Source: Marinilabilia salmonicolor JCM 21150 (lineage in GTDB: Bacteria > Bacteroidota > Bacteroidia > Bacteroidales > Marinilabiliaceae). From it: 64,000 nt of DNA. The stretch spans positions 1 to 64,000 of the forward strand of contig NZ_AJKI01000031.1 in assembly GCF_000259075.1 (NCBI RefSeq). The letters are read 5' to 3'. How positions within the stretch are numbered: position 1 is the stretch's first letter; each line of letters begins with the position of its first letter. Of the stretch, positions 61,477 through 64,000 are shown piece after piece. The notes under the pieces were generated by a model. That model was not told where the DNA came from. It saw only the letters and a list, made by a program, of their open reading frames with translations, and searched no databases. Made by a program: the position numbers and the translations under genes.

Positions 61477-62283
61477 ATGGAACTTTTTTACAGGGAAAAA
61501 GGAACAGGCAACAAAACAATCATAATCGTCCACGGGCTTTACGGGGCCTCTGACAACTGGCTTTCTGTGGCAGGAGAACTGGAAAAAGATTTTCGCGTTA
61601 TCCTCATTGATCAGCGCAACCATGGCAAATCGCCACATAGCCAGGAACATACCTATCAGGCAATGGCAGAGGATCTCCATGAATTGATGAAAAAACTGAA
61701 CATCAACAAGGCTATTCTGATGGGCCATTCCATGGGAGGAAAAACAGTGATGCGTTTCTGCCTGGAATATCCGGAAATGGCAGAAAAAATGATTGTGGTT
61801 GACATTGCTCCAAAATCATACAGCTCTTATGCCAATTATGCAGAAGTTACTGCCGATCACGGAAAAATTATAGAAGCCCTGTCATCTGTAGATCCGACAA
61901 AATTTAAGAATCGCCAGGACATCGATAACATTCTGAAAGAAACTTTTCCGCAGAAAAGGCTCAGAGGTTTTTTGATGAAGAACCTTAAAAGAACAAAGGA
62001 TGGGAATTATGAATGGCAACTCAACCTGAAAGCCCTGAGGGACAACCTTCAGGATGTCATGGATGGCTTTTCGGATTTGACACCACCTGCCGGAGTAAAA
62101 ATGCCCGAAACCATCTTCATCAGAGGAGAAAAATCTCCTTACATACACGAAGACGACTCCCTGTCCATCAATAAATTTTTTCCAGGATCCCAGATTGTAA
62201 ACATCCCCGGTGCAGGTCATTGGGTTCATGCAGAACAACATGACCTGTTCCTGAAAACTGTTAAATACTTTTTGGAAGTCTGA
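61477..62283 (+). CDS. Alpha/beta-fold hydrolase (YbfF-like)
   Basis: 268 residues. Oxyanion-side HGLYGASDNW (19-28), nucleophile Ser85 in GHSMGGK (83-89), and a C-terminal His in GAGHWVHAEQ; the acid residue is probably Asp or Glu in FIRGEKSPYI. It is close to YbfF-type acyl-CoA or ester hydrolases. Its start codon is 2 bp after pdxJ, so it is co-transcribed with it. The natural substrate is unknown. Confidence 0.9.
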   Translation: MELFYREKGTGNKTIIIVHGLYGASDNWLSVAGELEKDFRVILIDQRNHGKSPHSQEHTYQAMAEDLHELMKKLNINKAILMGHSMGGKTVMRFCLEYPEMAEKMIVVDIAPKSYSSYANYAEVTADHGKIIEALSSVDPTKFKNRQDIDNILKETFPQKRLRGFLMKNLKRTKDGNYEWQLNLKALRDNLQDVMDGFSDLTPPAGVKMPETIFIRGEKSPYIHEDDSLSINKFFPGSQIVNIPGAGHWVHAEQHDLFLKTVKYFLEV

Positions 62284-62290
62284 CCAAAAC

Positions 62291-62313
62291 GCCCGGGGCT
62301 TTAAGCACCGGGC
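62291..62313 (+). terminator. GC-rich hairpin after the hydrolase gene
   Basis: GCCCGG (62291-62296) and CCGGGC (62308-62313) can pair 8 bp after the stop codon. No T-run follows, so it is a weak terminator candidate. Confidence 0.3.
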
Positions 62314-62406
62314 AGCAACTATGCCCCATCGGCAATCAACAAATACAGATAGCCAGCCATCCAAAATATTAATAGTGCGAAAAAATACTATTTCACCAAC
62401 GTACTG

Positions 62407-63123
62407 CTAAACAGAAACCACATTCTCCGGTTTAAGCAAAGGTTCACCTTTCAGCCGGAGAAACAACTGAGCCGTTGCCAGCACATCCTTTTCACAATAA
62501 CGTGCAATACGCTCCACATCATCTTCCTCGTAATAAACAGAAGCCACCTGACTACCGTCAATATCATCTTTTGGAGATGGGATTCCCATGATGTGTGTAA
62601 GCAAATTCAGTGAGGTATAATGCTTAAAATCTCCAAACTTCCAGAGATCCATGGTATCAATAAACTTGACCTCCCATGGTTTTTTGCCTGCCACATCCAG
62701 AATATCCGGCAACTGCAGTCCGTTGATAAGAATCCTGCGGGCGATGTATGGAAAATCAAATTCTCTCACATTGTGTCCACAAATATTGGTTCCCGGGTGA
62801 GATGTGAAGTTAGTCAGGGCAGCCGAAAACTCCTGCAGTAACTTCTTTTCATCATGACCAAAAAAAGATTTCACTCTCAGTGTTCTCTCTCCGTTTTCGG
62901 CCTTAATGATGCCGGCCGAGATGCAAATAATCTTCCCAAATTCAGCATAAATGCCAGCCCGGACATAATCCTCTTCCGGTGTAACATCCGCACCGGATAT
63001 TTTAGAAGATTTTTTCTCCCACAAGGCTTTCATCGTATCATCAAGCATACCAAAAGCAGGATGCTCAGGCACCGTTTCAATATCGATGTACATTATTTTT
63101 TCGGATGCAATGTTGTTAAGCAT
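62407..63123 (-). CDS. PolB-type 3'-5' exonuclease domain protein
   Basis: 238 residues. The DnaQ-like exonuclease motifs are MYIDIETVPEHP (Asp14 and Glu16), ICGHNVREFDFPYIARR and RYCEKDVLATAQLFLRL (Tyr-x-x-x-Asp), all typical of the stand-alone exonuclease related to family B DNA polymerases. No polymerase domain is attached. The role in DNA repair or RNA turnover is unknown. An alternative start at the ATG for residue 11 would still keep all motifs, and the upstream ATG at 63123 is kept here for its length match. Confidence 0.87.
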   Translation of the reverse strand: MLNNIASEKIMYIDIETVPEHPAFGMLDDTMKALWEKKSSKISGADVTPEEDYVRAGIYAEFGKIICISAGIIKAENGERTLRVKSFFGHDEKKLLQEFSAALTNFTSHPGTNICGHNVREFDFPYIARRILINGLQLPDILDVAGKKPWEVKFIDTMDLWKFGDFKHYTSLNLLTHIMGIPSPKDDIDGSQVASVYYEEDDVERIARYCEKDVLATAQLFLRLKGEPLLKPENVVSV

Positions 63124-63160
63124 AACACAAGGTTTTAGCCTGATTTTTGAATAAGTAAAT

Positions 63161-63769
63161 TTAGGACAGGTTACGTTGAATAAAATGGGTGAGAATATTT
63201 ATGGCCACATGATTTTCACCTCCCTGGGGCACAATAAGATCTGCATATCGTTTACAGGGTTCAATAAATTGCAGGTGCATAGGCTTCACAGTCTTTTGAT
63301 ACCGGTTCAACACTTTTTCCACAGTTCGTCCGCGTTCTTCAATATCTCGCTGAATAACCCTCATCAAACGATCATCGGCCTCAGCATCCACAAACACCTT
63401 CAGATCCATCAACTTTCTCAGACCGGGATGGGTAAGCACCAAAATCCCCTCCACAATGACCACTTTAGTTGGACTTACAGAGATGGTCTCCTCTGAACGC
63501 AAACAGGAGAGATAAGAATAAACAGGTTGTTCTACAGGTTGATTGGCTTTTAGTTTTCGGATATGCTCCACCAAAAGATCAAACTCAATAGAATCGGGAT
63601 GATCAAAATTGATTTTTTGCCGCTCTTCCAGAGGCAGATGTCCGTTATCACGATAGTAAGAGTCCTGTGGCAGGAGCGCCACCTCTCCGGCAGGCAATTT
63701 TTCCATTATTTTTCGAACCACAGTGGTTTTCCCTGATCCGGTGCCTCCGGCAATGCCAATTACGAGCAT
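63161..63769 (-). CDS. udk: Uridine kinase
   Basis: Phosphorylates uridine and cytidine for pyrimidine salvage. 202 residues. P-loop GIAGGTGSGKTT (5-16), LLPQDSYYRDNGHLPLEERQKINFDHPDSIEFDLL (nucleoside binding), and VIVEGILVLT. DRLMRVIQRDIEERGRTVEKVLNRYQKTVKPMH closes the active site. Divergent from the Dabb gene at 63842, with a 72-bp shared promoter region. Confidence 0.96.
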   Translation of the reverse strand: MLVIGIAGGTGSGKTTVVRKIMEKLPAGEVALLPQDSYYRDNGHLPLEERQKINFDHPDSIEFDLLVEHIRKLKANQPVEQPVYSYLSCLRSEETISVSPTKVVIVEGILVLTHPGLRKLMDLKVFVDAEADDRLMRVIQRDIEERGRTVEKVLNRYQKTVKPMHLQFIEPCKRYADLIVPQGGENHVAINILTHFIQRNLS

Positions 63770-63841
63770 ATGTTGTTTGATTTTTATATTTTTACGGCAC
63801 TAAATTACAACAGATGGTCAAATAATTAAAAGATAATACTC

Positions 63842-64000
63842 ATGATTAAGCACATTGTATTGTTCAAGTTCAAAGAAGATTTGCCTGCTGACGAGAAAAA
63901 AAACAAATCAGAAAGGATTAAAGCCGATTTAGAAGCACTGGTTGAAAAAGTTGAAACACTTCGTAAAATGGAGGTTGGAATCAACATCAATCCGGAGGAA
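63842..64000 (+). CDS. Dabb (stress-responsive alpha/beta barrel) protein, cut off by the window end
   Basis: Only the first 53 codons are present (MIKHIVLFKFKEDLPADEKK ...), ending in-frame at the window edge. MIKHIVLFKFK is the usual start of the small Dabb ferredoxin-like proteins, which are dimers of about 100 residues with unclear or diverse roles. The ATG at 63842 lies 72 bp from the udk start and in the opposite direction. Confidence 0.75.
   Translation, partial: MIKHIVLFKFKEDLPADEKKNKSERIKADLEALVEKVETLRKMEVGININPEE

Overview
The window looks like a chromosomal segment of a Bacteroidota bacterium, probably a Bacteroidales/Marinilabiliales-type marine or anaerobic lineage. The evidence is: Bacteroidota-type promoters (TTTG or TTG, about 20 nt, then TAnnTTTG); the porG-uppS-bamA-skp gene order with a type IX secretion component; 2-oxoacid:ferredoxin oxidoreductase; a TolC/MFP/RND set; SusC-free housekeeping content; and carboxypeptidase-like-domain lipoproteins. 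The order-level placement is inference. Nearly all genes are ordinary core genes. The non-coding DNA is unusual: it holds at least eight families of palindromic or inverted repeats.

Layout. 0-5.6 kb: an ABC exporter with a problematic 5' end; an ECF sigma factor translationally coupled to an inner-membrane-anchored protein with a beta-barrel C-terminus; smpB with a Yip1-like membrane protein. 5.7-14.4 kb: miaA, a degenerate nucleotide cyclase fused to a phosphodiesterase-like HD domain, an M49 peptidase lipoprotein, a nitronate monooxygenase-like protein and a two-subunit M16 protease. 14.4-22.8 kb: rel/spoT, a Fur-family regulator, purA, and a histidine-degradation operon (hutI-ftcD) ending in a free-standing archaeal-type ThrRS editing domain. 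23.4-30.6 kb: a nucleotidyltransferase and a complete tripartite RND efflux operon. 31.2-34.7 kb: a compact chemotaxis receptor, tRNA-Thr(CGU), nth, a ZIP transporter and a DtxR-family regulator with a palindromic operator inside its own promoter. 35-47 kb: alkaline phosphatase, 1-Cys peroxiredoxin, exported nitroreductase, an encapsulin nanocompartment with encapsulated ferritin, two paralogous lipoproteins, catalase, and a CPA2 cation/proton antiporter. 47.4-52.3 kb: korAB, a gamma-carbonic-anhydrase-like protein and murI. 52.7-60.6 kb: three skp/ompH paralogues, bamA, uppS, porG, nadK and a CBS protein, all on the minus strand. 60.7-64 kb: pdxJ, an alpha/beta hydrolase, a PolB-type exonuclease, udk, and the start of a Dabb-domain protein.

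The strongest unexplained signal is a family of seven 165-200 bp elements (called family A here), at 10255, 10425, 19056, 36992, 47184, 53256 and 54590. All lie in 3' flanks of genes. Each has a conserved outer end (GTCTGTCCATAAAGT-like), a conserved core hairpin (CGGAGTTTACT ... GTAAATGAG) and two stems whose sequences differ between copies but remain complementary. Such compensatory variation means the folded form matters, either for mobility as single-stranded DNA or as RNA. One copy supplies the stop codon of the antiporter gene, one supplies that of a skp gene, and one abuts the bamA stop. Two distant copies are identical over 100 of 101 bases, so the family appears to have moved recently. 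No transposase for it is seen in the window.
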